Shown here piece by piece: positions 53,386-63,992 of a stretch of 64,000 nucleotides of DNA. The notes under the pieces were generated by a model. That model saw only the letters and a program-made list of their open reading frames with translations, did not search any database and had not been told where the DNA came from. Where the stretch lies: the NCBI GenBank assembly GCA_959347315.1, contig OY365810.1:30891515-30955514 (forward strand). Direction: 5' to 3'. A program made the translations under genes and the position numbers. Position 1 is the first letter of the stretch. The number at the start of each line of letters is the position of its first letter. The DNA is from Bimastos eiseni. Its lineage: Eukaryota > Annelida > Clitellata > Crassiclitellata > Lumbricidae.

Positions 53386-53689
53386 AGAGCACAGGCTTGC
53401 AGTCATTATTAAATCTGGAATTGACTTCTGTTTAGTCTTCACTATGATCGCACAGCCCTACACATGGCTACACACACCATTACTAGGAGTAGGTGGGTGC
53501 TATAAAGTGTTTTTAGCGATATTTGATCAATATGAAATACCATGCTCATGTGGTATGCTCTCTAGATCTAATAGCAGTCACTTTGATACCGGATTGTTGT
53601 TAAAGCGATGTATAAGAACCAGTACTTTCTACCTTGAATATACCTTGAAACACTTTAAAAAAGCTGTGCATGTTCAGATGAGTTCTCAG

Positions 53690-53993
53690 TAGTGTAGTGG
53701 TTAGCGTGCTGAACTGTCTATCATGAGGTTGGAAGGTTCAAATCCTCACCATGGCAGACATTTTTCAGGATTTCTGCTCCACCCGTGCTCTCCCTTGTAA
53801 CCAATTAGCCTATGATTGACCGTACCCTGACGGTGGGAAGATGAGATGGTGAGAGAGAGGAGATTGGTCACCAACCCTCATATACCAAGGCTAAGAAAAT
53901 GAAGTCGCTAATAGTTCATACCCCATGGCTACCTCTCAAGGTTAGCTTGAGGGAACACTCCTTCTTTCTCAGGTGAGTAGATATAAATCAAAA
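53690..53993 (+). mobile_element. tRNA-derived SINE, second type
   Basis: AGTGTAGTGGTTAGCGTGC (A box) and GGTTCAAATCC (B box) head a segment ending AGATATAAATCAAAACTGAA. The stems do not form a proper clover-leaf, so it is a SINE head and not a working tRNA. Confidence 0.6.
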
Positions 53994-55361
53994 CTGAAAC
54001 AAGTTAACATCATATTCTGGTTTTAATCTAGCAAGAAATAAACTCTGAAAGCCAACCAGATAAGAACCATATAGAAGAATGAAGCATTTAGACATAGACC
54101 TCAGCGGAGCTTGGATAAATTAAATGGGTAAGTTGAGCTTATGCCTTGGCATTATAATGTTCCATTCAAATAGCAAAGGCTTGCTCTCCTAGCACAGTGC
54201 TGCTGACGTCGTCTACCCTTCTTCATTTAGCATGGGACAAGCAGTTCAGAAGGGCTTAGAACTGTATGATTAGATGCTATAAATTTTGTCAAAGCAATTA
54301 AAGAAATGCAAAGTCACACACTAGCAGTTTCCCATTCGTTAGATTGTTGCTCTCTTGTCGAGGACCATGTCGTCGGTTTGAATTTGTTGTCTAAAAACGT
54401 CGGCCCACGGATTGGGTTCGTGGGAAATTGGTTGGCTGATAGTTCACAGCAAGATGTCCAACTCCATGAAGCGAATACTGTGAAGAAACTGAAGACGGAG
54501 GAGGGTATAAAGCGGACAGTTGGTCCATCAGATATGCAGACTTGTAGCATTTTATTGCTGTCAACACACACCATTGACAGTTTTAAGTCATACAGCAATT
54601 TCAAACAAAAAAAAGCAAATAAAGACTGTCCATAATGTACACTTTGTAGAGAAAGGCAACAAATGACAATATATCAACTCTTAAAAATATTAAAGTCCTG
54701 CAAAGAATTTAATCAAAACCGAAAGACTACAGACTTACAATTATTAAATCCTGCAAAGAAAAGATGCACTTTGTGATAAACCTTTTAAAATCCAAGCACT
54801 TCTATACTACCACTAAAACTATAATACTGGCATAGAGCTAAGCAGTCGTTGCACAGTCCAAACTCCAGGGCAAATCTTTCAAAAGTCAAGAGGGAAATTG
54901 GAGATGGCCTAGATGGCCAATCGAGGAAATATGTCTGGAAAAGAAGTTTCAATGCAGATCTAAAAGCCAACAATAGTCTGAGAATATGTTTACCAGAAAA
55001 GGGGTTTCCCAGCCTGGCCCTACCAACGGAAAACACACAGACCATCCACTCAACCTTGTCCTTTTGCATAGTTACAATCATATGACGAGGGCCGAGTAGT
55101 GACAAGACTTGGGGTCTGCATAGAATTACTTCACTGACGTAAAAGGCTAACGTAGAACTGTACAGATAATCTAGTCTGGCCTTGCAGTTTGTTTTCTATT
55201 CAATGGTCAACCACTGTTTAAAACAAGTTTAGGACCAGACAACTTCAAAGTCAAATTATGGCTTTGACCAGCATGCTTAGGCCCTATGAAGTAATTTATA
55301 GCAAGTTGCAACAGTACAGACAGACGGAGACCAGGGAATTTGCCAGGCAGAAAAGCTCAAT

Positions 55362-55425
55362 CAATCAATCAAAAATACTTGATATAGAGCCCCTTCAAGA
55401 TATCTACTCAGGATTTGCTTTGGGA
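55362..55425 (-). mobile_element. LINE tail fragment
   Basis: The plus strand shows AATCAATCAATC, TATAGAGCCCCTTCAAGA and ATCTACTCAGG, the reverse of the GAGTAG..CTTGAAGGGGCGCTATA tail. Confidence 0.5.
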
Positions 55426-55530
55426 ATTCATTATATCCTGGTATAATATAGTTTAGAATATACAACTGGTAAACTAAACACCTTGCAAGTGAACGGTTTC
55501 ATTTTCAAGGAAAATGAAAAAAACCAGTGG

Positions 55531-55761
55531 TTAGAAGAAATGAGCAAAAGTTGCAGCCTTGAAAATCTCAAATCTTATACCATTGACAGTGACTGTAGCA
55601 AATGTCTCTGCTGAGCCTTGGCTGTTTTCCGCAATGCAGCTGTAAGTTCCAGCATCCGATGAAATGCTCACGGAAACTTCCAAGGAGCAGACACCGAGTG
55701 AATACTGCATGTCATAACGGTCGTCAGAGGTAAGCCGCTTTCCGTCCTTCAACCACGAAAC
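55531..55761 (-). CDS. unc-22: Twitchin-like exon j (Ig domain 2, second half; possible C-terminus)
   Basis: Encodes VSWLKDGKRLTSDDRYDMQY SLGVCSLEVSVSISSDAGTY SCIAENSQGSAETFATVTVN G, completing the Ig fold. Read through, it adds IRFEIFKAATFAHFF and stops at 55531-55533. Alternatively a donor GTATAA at 55579-55580 would end the exon at 55581 and lead to further exons, but none was recognised downstream. Confidence 0.85.
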   Translation of the reverse strand, partial: VSWLKDGKRLTSDDRYDMQYSLGVCSLEVSVSISSDAGTYSCIAENSQGSAETFATVTVNGIRFEIFKAATFAHFF

Positions 55762-58700
55762 CTAAACAAAGTTTTAGCCATCTAGTGAGCCAACAGTTAA
55801 AACTTCTACACATGAAAATTGCATACAAAAGAAAATCATACCACTTTCACAATATACCTGACAATCACTTTCCACTCTGACCGCTCAACCTACCATCTGA
55901 ACACACACAATGAGGTACATGTCAACATGACCCTAGAGGGCAACATGTTAATTTTTACAAAGTGTGATGCGCATTAATCTTAGATCTTGCGACAGTAAAA
56001 TAATAATAACAATATTTCAGCAGCTAGTTAGCCTAGTTTGATTCAACATCGATTTGGCAAATGAATTCAAACATTAGAATACAAAATGTAAGATTACATG
56101 GCTCATAAAGCCTTTTGACTGTTGTGGTAGAACCACTATAATGTACACTATACATCATATACTCGTCCACAGCATAGCACGAGTATTTACCGTCCACTAA
56201 GACAGTACTAATCAGCCAAACTATTCTACAACTCTTGCATTTAAGAATTTGTGCCCAGTGTTCCTCATATTATCTTAACATAGCCTGAAGAGTGTTGCAA
56301 GTCTGTAATGCCTCACCCAGAAAGTCATGAAACAATTTCATTCATTCTTGCTTAAAACTCAAATGGATTTTAATGAGAAGGTGAACTCATTTTCTCTAAG
56401 TTACCTTTGGTGGTGGTTTCCCCTCGACGGTGGCAATAAGTTTGAATCCAACTCTCTCTTGGATAAACCGGTTGCGCAGTGGAAAAGTGAATTTAGGAGC
56501 AGAGTCTGGTGGCTCATGATATTCATCAAATCCCAAGTCAGAGGATTTTTTTCTAAAACAAAGAGACAAAACAATGAAACAACCAAGCAAGAAATTGGTT
56601 CTTCAGTTGTTTTCAGTGTTCAAGAAAATGCATAAAAATACTTCTCTTAAAAGTTCTGTACAAGTTGCTGTCCACACAATCTCACCAAATTTATGCAGAT
56701 TGGCTAGAAAGCGCACAGCTGTCATAGAGCAAACTGTTCTTTCTTCAGATGTACGAGTGTAATTAAGCATGAACTTTGAACCATGGCCATGACATCTGCG
56801 GGCATTAGCTCACATTATTTTTTAGCGTCAGCGTGTCGTCAAGTGGCCAATCTTCAACCTGGTCATGTTAACTTCCTAACATGACCATTAGTTTCAGACC
56901 ATAGCCATTTTCAATTCTGCACTTCTATATGACAAAGTGAGCTGTACAATACTTCCATTGCTAATGTGCATTGTTTTTCAGCCTACACAACTTGCACATA
57001 TTTAGATCTGACAGATATTATATTGAATGTTACAGTACTCTTGTGAGGTTCATAACAGGCCTCTACATAAATGTTCTGACACATACACATCCAGTTGCTG
57101 AACCTAGTATACATCTATTTGTACTGGTCTGAATTTGAGTTTCAACCTTGTCCTCCACCAGGACCAAAAGTATATCTATCGACTCAAGTTAGCCAAAAAT
57201 TACATTCAGTAAACCCCAAGCACAGCGGTTTTGACCCTTTAACAACGAACACATACTAAAATTTATGTGAAAACCTATGCAGCTCATCGTGGGTTAAAGT
57301 TAAACCTAATTTAGGATAGAACATAATGAGCTATGTCTACTACAGCCAGTTATATTAATAAAGTCTTCAATCTTGATAACGCCGTCGTGCCAGTGACCCC
57401 AATTAGTGTCCCAATGACTAACGGTAGTAGCCATACTTGTAAGCAGAAAGCAAAGGTTCAACAGTCATGGCTCTTCTTGGGCTTTCAGCAGAGACTACAG
57501 GTAACAAAAGCAAAGATTATTAAAACTTAGAAATGTTAAGTCAACAGCTACATCATTCAAAGTAAAGTGAACATTTACAATTAGATTTGCATTTAGATTG
57601 ACGAGTGTGTAGCATGAAACACCCCTTCATTGTCAGCAAGAGTTTGGTAGGCATAACAAGGTAAGTAGCTAAGTAAGTCAGTATCTAATTCTTTACTTAC
57701 TAATTTAGCCACTATAAGCAAGTACCTTAGTAAGACTGACTTTGAAAAGGACATGCACCACAAAGTCAATGAATAATGATGCCAGATAAGAAATGATTCT
57801 CAATACAAAGTCCAGTCACAGAGTGAAGATTGGTAAAATCCAGAGGATTGTCCAATTCCAAATATCAAGACATTAATGCCCATGATGATGATGATGACGA
57901 TGAAGGTGGATGATCATAGTGTTTGTAGTAGAGGAGCACTGTTACCCTGGATAATATATAGATAACAAGTCTTTAAAATTAATGAGCTTATGATAAGTCC
58001 TTACTTTCAACTGTGAGAATGGCAGCCTCCTCTCGGCTGCCAAAGGAGTTGACTGCTTTCACAAAATATTCCCCAGCATCTTCCACTTTGCACCGACCAA
58101 TTCGCAATTCAAAGTCATCTCCGAGATATTTCGGCATGTACTTCATACAAGGATTCAGCTGGCGACTTTGAAAATACCTACACACGAAGACAGTCTTCGT
58201 ACACAGTCGTCTGCACAGTGCATATTCATCGATGATTGCACGATAACTGTAAATCATAATTGATACATATGCCTTATCTCCCAATGTTTTCTTCAAACTT
58301 TGCAAGTGAAAGTATTTCAAAACAGTGGATGAGAACACGGAAGATGATCCCATTACCAATTCATAGCTCTTTTACCATAAGCCTGTAGATAGACTTGTTT
58401 TCGTTGAGATTTACCATTTTCAGGCTACCGAGGAGTTGCTGATGAACATTGCACCGCCGTGGTTGGGCCAAGAGCGCCTCAGAGTAGACTTCCTGAGGAG
58501 GTACTATATAAATATTAAAATGAATGAAAGAACTGTGACTTGACAAACAGAATTTTTCCAAGAACCTCTGAGAGGTTCTTGGAAGGTTCTGTACAAAAAA
58601 TTAATGTTGATTGCACAGATACAGATCTAATGACCCATACCAACATTCACAATTAAAGTTACATATGAGTAATAAGTCACTCGAGTCTGTTTCTTTAGTT

Positions 58701-61700
58701 GTGGCTGAGTAGGTTCTAGAAAGGGTGCTATATAAATTCTAAGAATGAATAAATGAGTGAATGAATGATTTAAAAGCTAGATGCAATTCAACAGAAACAA
58801 AAAAAGTTCACTGATTGAGATAAATGTTGAATCAAACCAAGTAATGACGGGAGGTGAAACAGCAACGACACGACACTTAAAGTTGGCAACGTTTCCCTCT
58901 TCAACGATTATGTTGCGTGGTTTCCTTACAAATCTCGGCATTGCCTCACGACGATCTGAGAAGGCAACAAAACCAATCACAAGTTCTAACTATAAAATCT
59001 GCAATGCAGTCATAAGCTTGTCGAACTTGGGATTTATCGTGCTTAAAAAAGAAGTCTGAAAAATTGTTTGAATTCTTAACATGAGGTTTTCTAAAGCCTG
59101 TAATGAGACTGAATTTCAAGTAGATATTTGCAAAAACATGGTCATTAAAGTAAGCAAAAAACCTAAGCATTTGTTTTAGCGATCCATCTATGACAATTCA
59201 GTGATCTTTGCAAAGTGTATGAACATACCAAAGTAGGTGTCATGAATCTGATATTCAGCCGGATTCTGCTTCCTCAGTGAGCCATGGTTGGCTATTCGAC
59301 CGATTGCTGGCATGGGAGTGGACCAGTCAGCCTGTCAAGGAACATAGCCCACCATTTAACAATGATGTTCTTCAAAGGTGCACTATAAAAGCATACATAG
59401 TCACATAAATGACCAATTCCTTTAATTTATTCAGTGTAAGTGAATGGACAATTCACACTGAACAAAATGAAAAGCAACCATTCTGCTGCCTAATCTGCCT
59501 GCATTTGAATTATAATTACAAATACTCATCATATTTTAAGGACTTCAGAGTTGTTCAAAACAGCCATCAACAAATAATTTTACAGTAGTAATATACATAT
59601 TAATACACATACATAAATACGTAACTGGTTTTTTATTAGCTGTTTTATTTACTGACACATGATACAACAGCTACTAACTGGCTCATTGGTACTTAACAAA
59701 TGATACAGGAACAACTATCCAACAATTAAAAAACTGAACTCTTTTTACTGCCTCACAACATTTTCATCAACCTAAAGATTGTTTTAGTATATTATTTGAA
59801 TTAATTCATGTATTTACCTTTTGGCAAAGCACTGGTTTAATGAAGCTATGGCAAGACAGCTTAAGTAACTGGCTGAAAGTTTATACAGTGGCCTACTGGC
59901 TTACATAACGGTCTTTGATCTGCCTGCGGATTCGGTTGTAACGACTTGAGGGAATTCTGTGAGTCAAGTCAGATTGCTCATCAGTGAGCCACGGATGGTC
60001 CAAGGCATCGTGTATCGTCATCCGCTTTCTAAACACATTTAACTCAGAACTCAAGAAGTCTCTGTTTTAAACTTCTGATGATTAAGTCTGTGAAAATACC
60101 ACCTTTGCCATCTTTTACTTTTACAATAAACTGTAATCACCCATTCTTACTATGACTTGTAATCATACTGCGTACTTGAATAGTAATATAATTTATGTAT
60201 TCAGTCGAAAAATGCAGACTCAATGAGACACATTAAAAAATATTAGCAAGAAATTATTTTTCACGGCAACAGTGTCAAAGTGACAATACGCATTAAAATT
60301 TCATCTCAATAGCAATCAATTCATTCTATAATAATTGACTCAAAACTCTTGTTTGTGGAATCTTCATTTTCACAATGAGTTAATAACGACAGCAAAGCAC
60401 AACACAAATTTCATGGCAGTTCAAAAGAATTTTGAATATGTGCTAGTAGCACTGTGAAACAAAACAAGAATAATGGAGAATGATCATATACTGGGGTTCT
60501 TTGACAAGTAGCTTCCTGATGAAGTCTTTGGCAGCATCTGATATCCCTCGGAAGGCTTCCGGATCGAAATCCCAGCTGCCCTTCAAGACATTCACCAGCG
60601 TCTCTGTATCGTCCTCTCCAGCAAATGGCGACAGACCACTGAGCCTAAAAACAGTTCAGGCAAACAAACTAATATAAAGCAATCTACATAAAAAGTAAAA
60701 CAAAAGCCATATGTTCCTTTGTTTGCTCATTCAATTATTCTTTCAATCAGTTATTCGGTCATTTCGAGCTCAGCATTTATTCATCTTATGAAAGAAATTA
60801 TTTACTAATTGGTTCATTTAGCGCATCATAAATTACTGATTTTCCAACTCGTTAAGACTGCAAACTCTGAACTTCAGTCAACCTCCAAACCGATTTACCT
60901 GACCTACTTAAGTCAGTCATATGTATTAAAAAAACTGTGAACTGAACTGTCACAACATAACAGGGAAGTCTGTTGTCACCCTATATTTGTGTATGTGGAT
61001 TGCATAGGTGTCCTATCAAACAATCGATTGACTAATCAATCAATCAATCAATCAACCAATCAATAAATCTATCAATCAATCAATCAATTAACCAATCAAT
61101 CAATCAATCAATTAATAAATCTATCTATCTATCAATCAATCAATCAGCAGTCACAACTGGGTCTAACTAGACAGTAAATGTGCGTACATCCCACCATGCA
61201 CATAGTAAAGAAAGCAGAGGAAACGTGAGAAGAGAACAAGATAAACAAGACGCAGTAGTAGAAGCAGAACAAAAATTCTCAAAAAGAGTTAAAACTTTCA
61301 CGACTCTTAATGAAAAGTTCAGACACAGTTTAACGAGATGCTTGAAACAGAAAAGAACAACCTAAGCACTAACAGCTGCAAATTGCACATAAACTTGTGC
61401 CAAAAGTACAACAGAATACCAGTGTATTTGACAATATCGTCTGATATCCCAAACCCGCGGAATGAATGTAAGCACACCTGTGACCCATGTAATTTACGTG
61501 TGAATAATTCCACTGCAAAAGCAGCAAACTAATTTTGTGCAAACACGTATTTAGAAGTAGTTTGATATCATAATGAGTTGAGTTGAAACTTACAGAACGT
61601 ATGCCAGTACACCAATGGCCCACATGTCTGTGTAGAATCCAACTGCAGCGCTGTCTACAATCTCTGGCGCTGCAAAATCTGCCGTTGCCTTCGAGACTTT

Positions 61701-63992
61701 GACGACCTGATCAGGTTCCAGTTTTGTTGACAGACCAAAATCAATGAGCTTCAACTCTCGACTTTTTCCCATTGTGAACATTACATTCTCTGGCTGCGTT
61801 GCAAAAGAAAACTACGTTTAAGATCATAATTATGTGTTATCGATAAAGGCCCTTCCACCATAGTTAAGCAGCAATTTATAGTTGCATGCCACATTCCACT
61901 GAACTCTTTAAACAGAAGCAAAAGCAGTAAATTTCAGTTCAAAGTAACGTGTCCTCAAGTGATGAAAGATTTAAAGTTTCCAAATGCCCTACTATTCATC
62001 ATACATAACTGACTTATTTTCAAGCAATTCTCTGAGCCTTTTAATGATTCCTTTCGACAATGTCAAATTCTCTTTGAAGTTTCTTTCAATATGGGATATA
62101 TTTGCCGTATCATCAGAATTCGTTTTATATCGATATGCTACAGATGGTTTCAAGACTTCTGATTGCATCTCGAGTGTGATAACACCGGAACTTCTCAGCG
62201 TTTGGGCTCTGAGCGGTAACCGGACAATTCGTTGCCAGATAAGTCGTCGCGGACAATTCGTTGCGGACAATTAATTCACTGCAGGACAAATCGGCGCGGA
62301 CAATTCGACGGAGAAAAATGGACAATTCGGCGCAGACAATTCGTTGCGTTAAATTTCAATGAGTCTATAGTGTCAACGCGGGGTAGTTAGCTCTCGTCGA
62401 TTTAATGGATTAAACAATGTGCCCATTGTAATGATTTACTAACAGTCAAACAATTTCGGAGATGATTTATCCAAAAAAAATATTAACATTTAGTTGACAA
62501 TGTGATAGATTAGAGTACCTTCAGGATTTCATAGGCCCTGTTAGGGTGTATATATTCCATTAAAACTTTGTATTAGGCTCAAAAATTTTGAAAAACTTGG
62601 AAGTCTAGTCTTATATTATAATTTTAACATTGCTGTTTATTTGTATGGTTGCTTAATGAAGCATTTACCATTATTTTCATATTATTGACCGCGCCGAATT
62701 GTCGCGACAAATTTTCCTGCGACGAATTGCCCTAGAACCTCCGAGCACCTATGAGTAGGTCATCGTCGAGGGCTCTATATGAGTCCCCTGAATGAATGAA
62801 TGAATTGTATTTACCCATACAAGTTTCAACCATTCCAAAGTATATACCCACATAGAATCTTCATTAATAATTAGAACTGATCCCCTTCTGGATGCAATTG
62901 ATCTGATTACGGTGTAACAGACGTAATAAATTACAATTATGGTAATAAATAGTAGCAACTGAAAAGAATCTGGCCATCAACCTTAATGTCCAGATGAACG
63001 ATGTTATGTTCGTGCATGTAGGCGATTCCTTCACAGATCTGTCGCATGTAATCAATCACTTCTGTCTCCGTCAAGCGGTTCTTTTCATCTGCGATCTGGT
63101 CAAACAGTTCTCCACCGCTTAGGCTGCAATCACACAACTGTTGAGCAGTAAGTGGAATAATTAATTCTTCTTAGATTTAATTAACTGTTGTTCTGTCAAT
63201 ATCATTCTTAATGTGGATTGTCGTGTGGGTTAGAGTAGATTAGCGTGTAGAGCGCATGTTAGACTTTGGCAGACAGTGTTCTAGTGTGGGTGATCAGGGT
63301 GCAGATCATCATCTTTCTATACATCAAATGATCTGTCTGAGGAGCTCATGAATATTTATTATAACATATTATTATTATTATTATCATTACTTGCTGCTAC
63401 TTATTACCTATTCTCGTGAATTAACTCGTGTCCCATGCTTTGCTTTAGAGTAGCCCTTCAGAAATTTGGAGCTTGACATAAAAAATCTGAAGTAGAAATA
63501 AAAACTAAATGACTTGCAAACTTGGAAAGAGAAACTCCAGTATGTTTGAAATCTGCCAATACAGATCCAACACTGTACAATAATAAGAACCTGCATCACT
63601 CACTATTCATTAAGCAAGAACAAAATATTTTAAACTAAAAATCTAAAAAGAATTAATTATTCCATATACTGCTCAATGCAGCAACTATAGGCCTACTTCT
63701 TCTTTCACAGGTCCATTTTAAGTGACTAATTAAGAACAAATAAAGTTTGCAGATCAAATTCAAAACACATGAACCACCGTTTGCTTACTATTCAAGAACA
63801 AGGACCATTTCTTGTTGGTCTTCAAAGACGTCATGAAGGTTGAGAAGGTTGGGGTGATGCAGTTGGTTCATGATGCCAACCTCATTTCGAATGACCAATT
63901 TATCAGCATCAGTCGGTGCGTTCATAAACTTCACTACAAAGTTCTTTCCGGTTGCCTTCTCGACCGCTCGATGAACAACGCCAAATGCACCA
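55531..63992 (-). CDS. unc-22: Twitchin/UNC-22-like giant muscle kinase, 3' part (ten exons; 5' end outside window)
   Basis: A titin-family sarcomere protein with a C-terminal autoinhibited kinase. Minus-strand exons in order: 63789-63992, 62982-63123, 61594-61793, 60492-60644, 59905-60028, 59229-59331, 58838-58955, 58005-58177, 56405-56552, 55531-55761 (about 532 codons). Kinase: GAFGVVHRAV glycine loop, FVVK lysine, LSGGELFDQI, HLDIKPEN catalytic loop, IDFGLS (DFG Asp kept), TADFAAPE. The catalytic loop has Leu instead of Arg (non-RD), as in twitchin. The tail HRIPSSRYNRIRR, ADWSTPMPAIGRIANHGSLR, K, then EYQIHDTYFDRREAMPRFV corresponds to the autoregulatory region. Two I-set Ig domains follow (PRFVRKPRNIIVEEGN.. 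and APKFTFPLRNRFIQER..). Order and motifs match C. elegans twitchin more closely than vertebrate titin. Whether more Ig exons follow the last one is open. Confidence 0.92.
55762..56404 (-). other. Twitchin-like intron i-j
   Basis: 643 bp, nothing recognised. Confidence 0.85.
56405..56552 (-). CDS. unc-22: Twitchin-like exon i (Ig domain 2, first half)
   Basis: Encodes KKSSDLGFDEYHEPPDSAPK FTFPLRNRFIQERVGFKLIA TVEGKPPPK. Compare FFTFHLRNRLIQ in nematode twitchin. The Ig Cys is replaced by Leu/Ile (KLIATVEG). Donor GTAACT. Confidence 0.9.
56553..58004 (-). other. Twitchin-like intron h-i, probably hiding a linker exon
   Basis: 1.45 kb. The exon before it ends in phase 1 while the next begins with one spare base (expects phase 2), so a small unseen linker exon is likely. 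I could not place it. Confidence 0.6.
58005..58177 (-). CDS. unc-22: Twitchin-like exon h (Ig domain 1, second half)
   Basis: Encodes YFQSRQLNPCMKYMPKYLGD DFELRIGRCKVEDAGEYFVK AVNSFGSREEAAILTVE; EDAGEYFVKAVN is the conserved Ig D..Y.C-like motif with Val for Cys. Donor GTAAGG leaves phase 1. Confidence 0.92.
58178..58837 (-). other. Twitchin-like intron g-h
   Basis: 660 bp holding two plus-oriented LINE tails (58440-58530 and 58695-58770). Confidence 0.85.
58440..58770 (+). mobile_element. Two LINE tail fragments
   Basis: CAGAGTAGACTTCCTGAGGA with TACTATATAAATATT..GAAT (58440-58530), and CTGAGTAGGTTCTAGAAAGG with GTGCTATATAAATTCT then (GAAT)n (58695-58770). Confidence 0.5.
58838..58955 (-). 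CDS. unc-22: Twitchin-like exon g (Ig domain 1, first half)
   Basis: Encodes DRREAMPRFVRKPRNIIVEE GNVANFKCRVVAVSPPVITW, with the Ig core Cys and Trp. Donor GTTTGA. Confidence 0.92.
59229..59331 (-). CDS. unc-22: Twitchin-like exon f (autoregulatory tail)
   Basis: Encodes ADWSTPMPAIGRIANHGSLR KQNPAEYQIHDTYF; compare the LGRISNYSSLRK..EYSIRDAF segment known in C. elegans twitchin. Donor GTATGT, phase 1. Confidence 0.93.
59332..59904 (-). other. Twitchin-like intron e-f
   Basis: 573 bp, AT-rich, nothing recognised. Confidence 0.85.
59905..60028 (-). CDS. unc-22: Twitchin-like exon e (end of kinase, start of autoregulatory tail)
   Basis: Encodes KRMTIHDALDHPWLTDEQSD then LTHRIPSSRYNRIRRQIKDR Y. 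Basic IPSSRYNRIRRQIK parallels the twitchin regulatory helix. Donor GTAAGC. Confidence 0.94.
60029..60491 (-). other. Twitchin-like intron d-e
   Basis: 463 bp, AT-rich, nothing recognised. Confidence 0.85.
60492..60644 (-). CDS. unc-22: Twitchin-like exon d (kinase C-lobe)
   Basis: Encodes LSGLSPFAGEDDTETLVNVL KGSWDFDPEAFRGISDAAKD FIRKLLVKEP. Acceptor TTTTTAG, donor GTATAT. Confidence 0.94.
60645..61593 (-). other. Twitchin-like intron c-d
   Basis: 0.95 kb with an (ATCA)n tract at 61021-61147. Confidence 0.85.
61021..61147. repeat. (AATC)n microsatellite
   Basis: About 30 tetranucleotide units, with interruptions such as TCTATCTATC. Confidence 0.95.
61594..61793 (-). CDS. unc-22: Twitchin-like exon c (DFG, P+1 loop)
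   Basis: Encodes PENVMFTMGKSRELKLIDFG LSTKLEPDQVVKVSKATADF AAPEIVDSAAVGFYTDMWAI GVLAYV. Donor GTAAGT. Confidence 0.95.
62205..62738. mobile_element. MITE with iterated GGACAATTCGTTGCG motifs
   Basis: The left arm (62209-62350) repeats CGGACAATTCGTTGC-like units seven or so times. The right arm (62688-62738) holds the inverse: GACCGCGCCGAATTGTCGCG and TTTTCCTGCGACGAATTGCC. The arms are complementary in order. The interior is AT-rich without a gene. Exact ends and superfamily are undetermined. Confidence 0.65.
62735..62805 (+). mobile_element. LINE tail fragment
   Basis: CTATGAGTAGGTCATCG, GAGGGCTCTATATGAG, then (GAAT)n; same tail family as 44085-44270. Confidence 0.5.
62982..63123 (-). CDS. 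unc-22: Twitchin-like exon b (catalytic loop start)
   Basis: Encodes LSGGELFDQIADEKNRLTET EVIDYMRQICEGIAYMHEHN IVHLDIK. Acceptor TGATTGCAG, donor GTTGAT (weak). Confidence 0.93.
63124..63788 (-). other. Twitchin-like intron a-b
   Basis: 665 bp with an (ATT)n run near 63365; nothing else recognised. Confidence 0.85.
63789..63992 (-). CDS. unc-22: Twitchin-like exon a (kinase N-lobe)
   Basis: Encodes GAFGVVHRAVEKATGKNFVV KFMNAPTDADKLVIRNEVGI ... LHHPNLLNLHDVFEDQQEMV LVLE. The upstream AG at 63993-63994 after an in-frame TAA marks the acceptor; earlier exons are beyond the window. Confidence 0.88.

Larger units (their letters stand above)
50436..55530. other. Intergenic region between converging BRSK and twitchin-like genes
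   Basis: No coding gene recognised. Contains the BRSK 3' UTR, a piggyBac-like element with TACATA repeats (52470-53044), a LINE tail (53215-53385), a tRNA-like SINE (53690-53993) and a reverse LINE tail (55362-55425). TTTATT at 54550-54555 (AATAAA on the minus strand) is a candidate end for the minus-strand gene. The 109-codon plus frame at 54306-54635 has no family resemblance. Confidence 0.7.
61794..62981 (-). other. Twitchin-like intron b-c
   Basis: 1.2 kb, largely the inverted-repeat element at 62205-62738 and a LINE tail at 62735-62805. Confidence 0.85.

Noticed and set aside
53694..53765. A tRNA gene
   Set aside because: The A and B boxes are good, but the acceptor, anticodon and T stems do not pair properly, and SINE-like sequence follows.
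54306..54635. 109-codon open frame in the intergenic region
   Set aside because: No family resemblance; the opposite strand is equally open, and it lies where the minus-strand gene's 3' UTR is expected.
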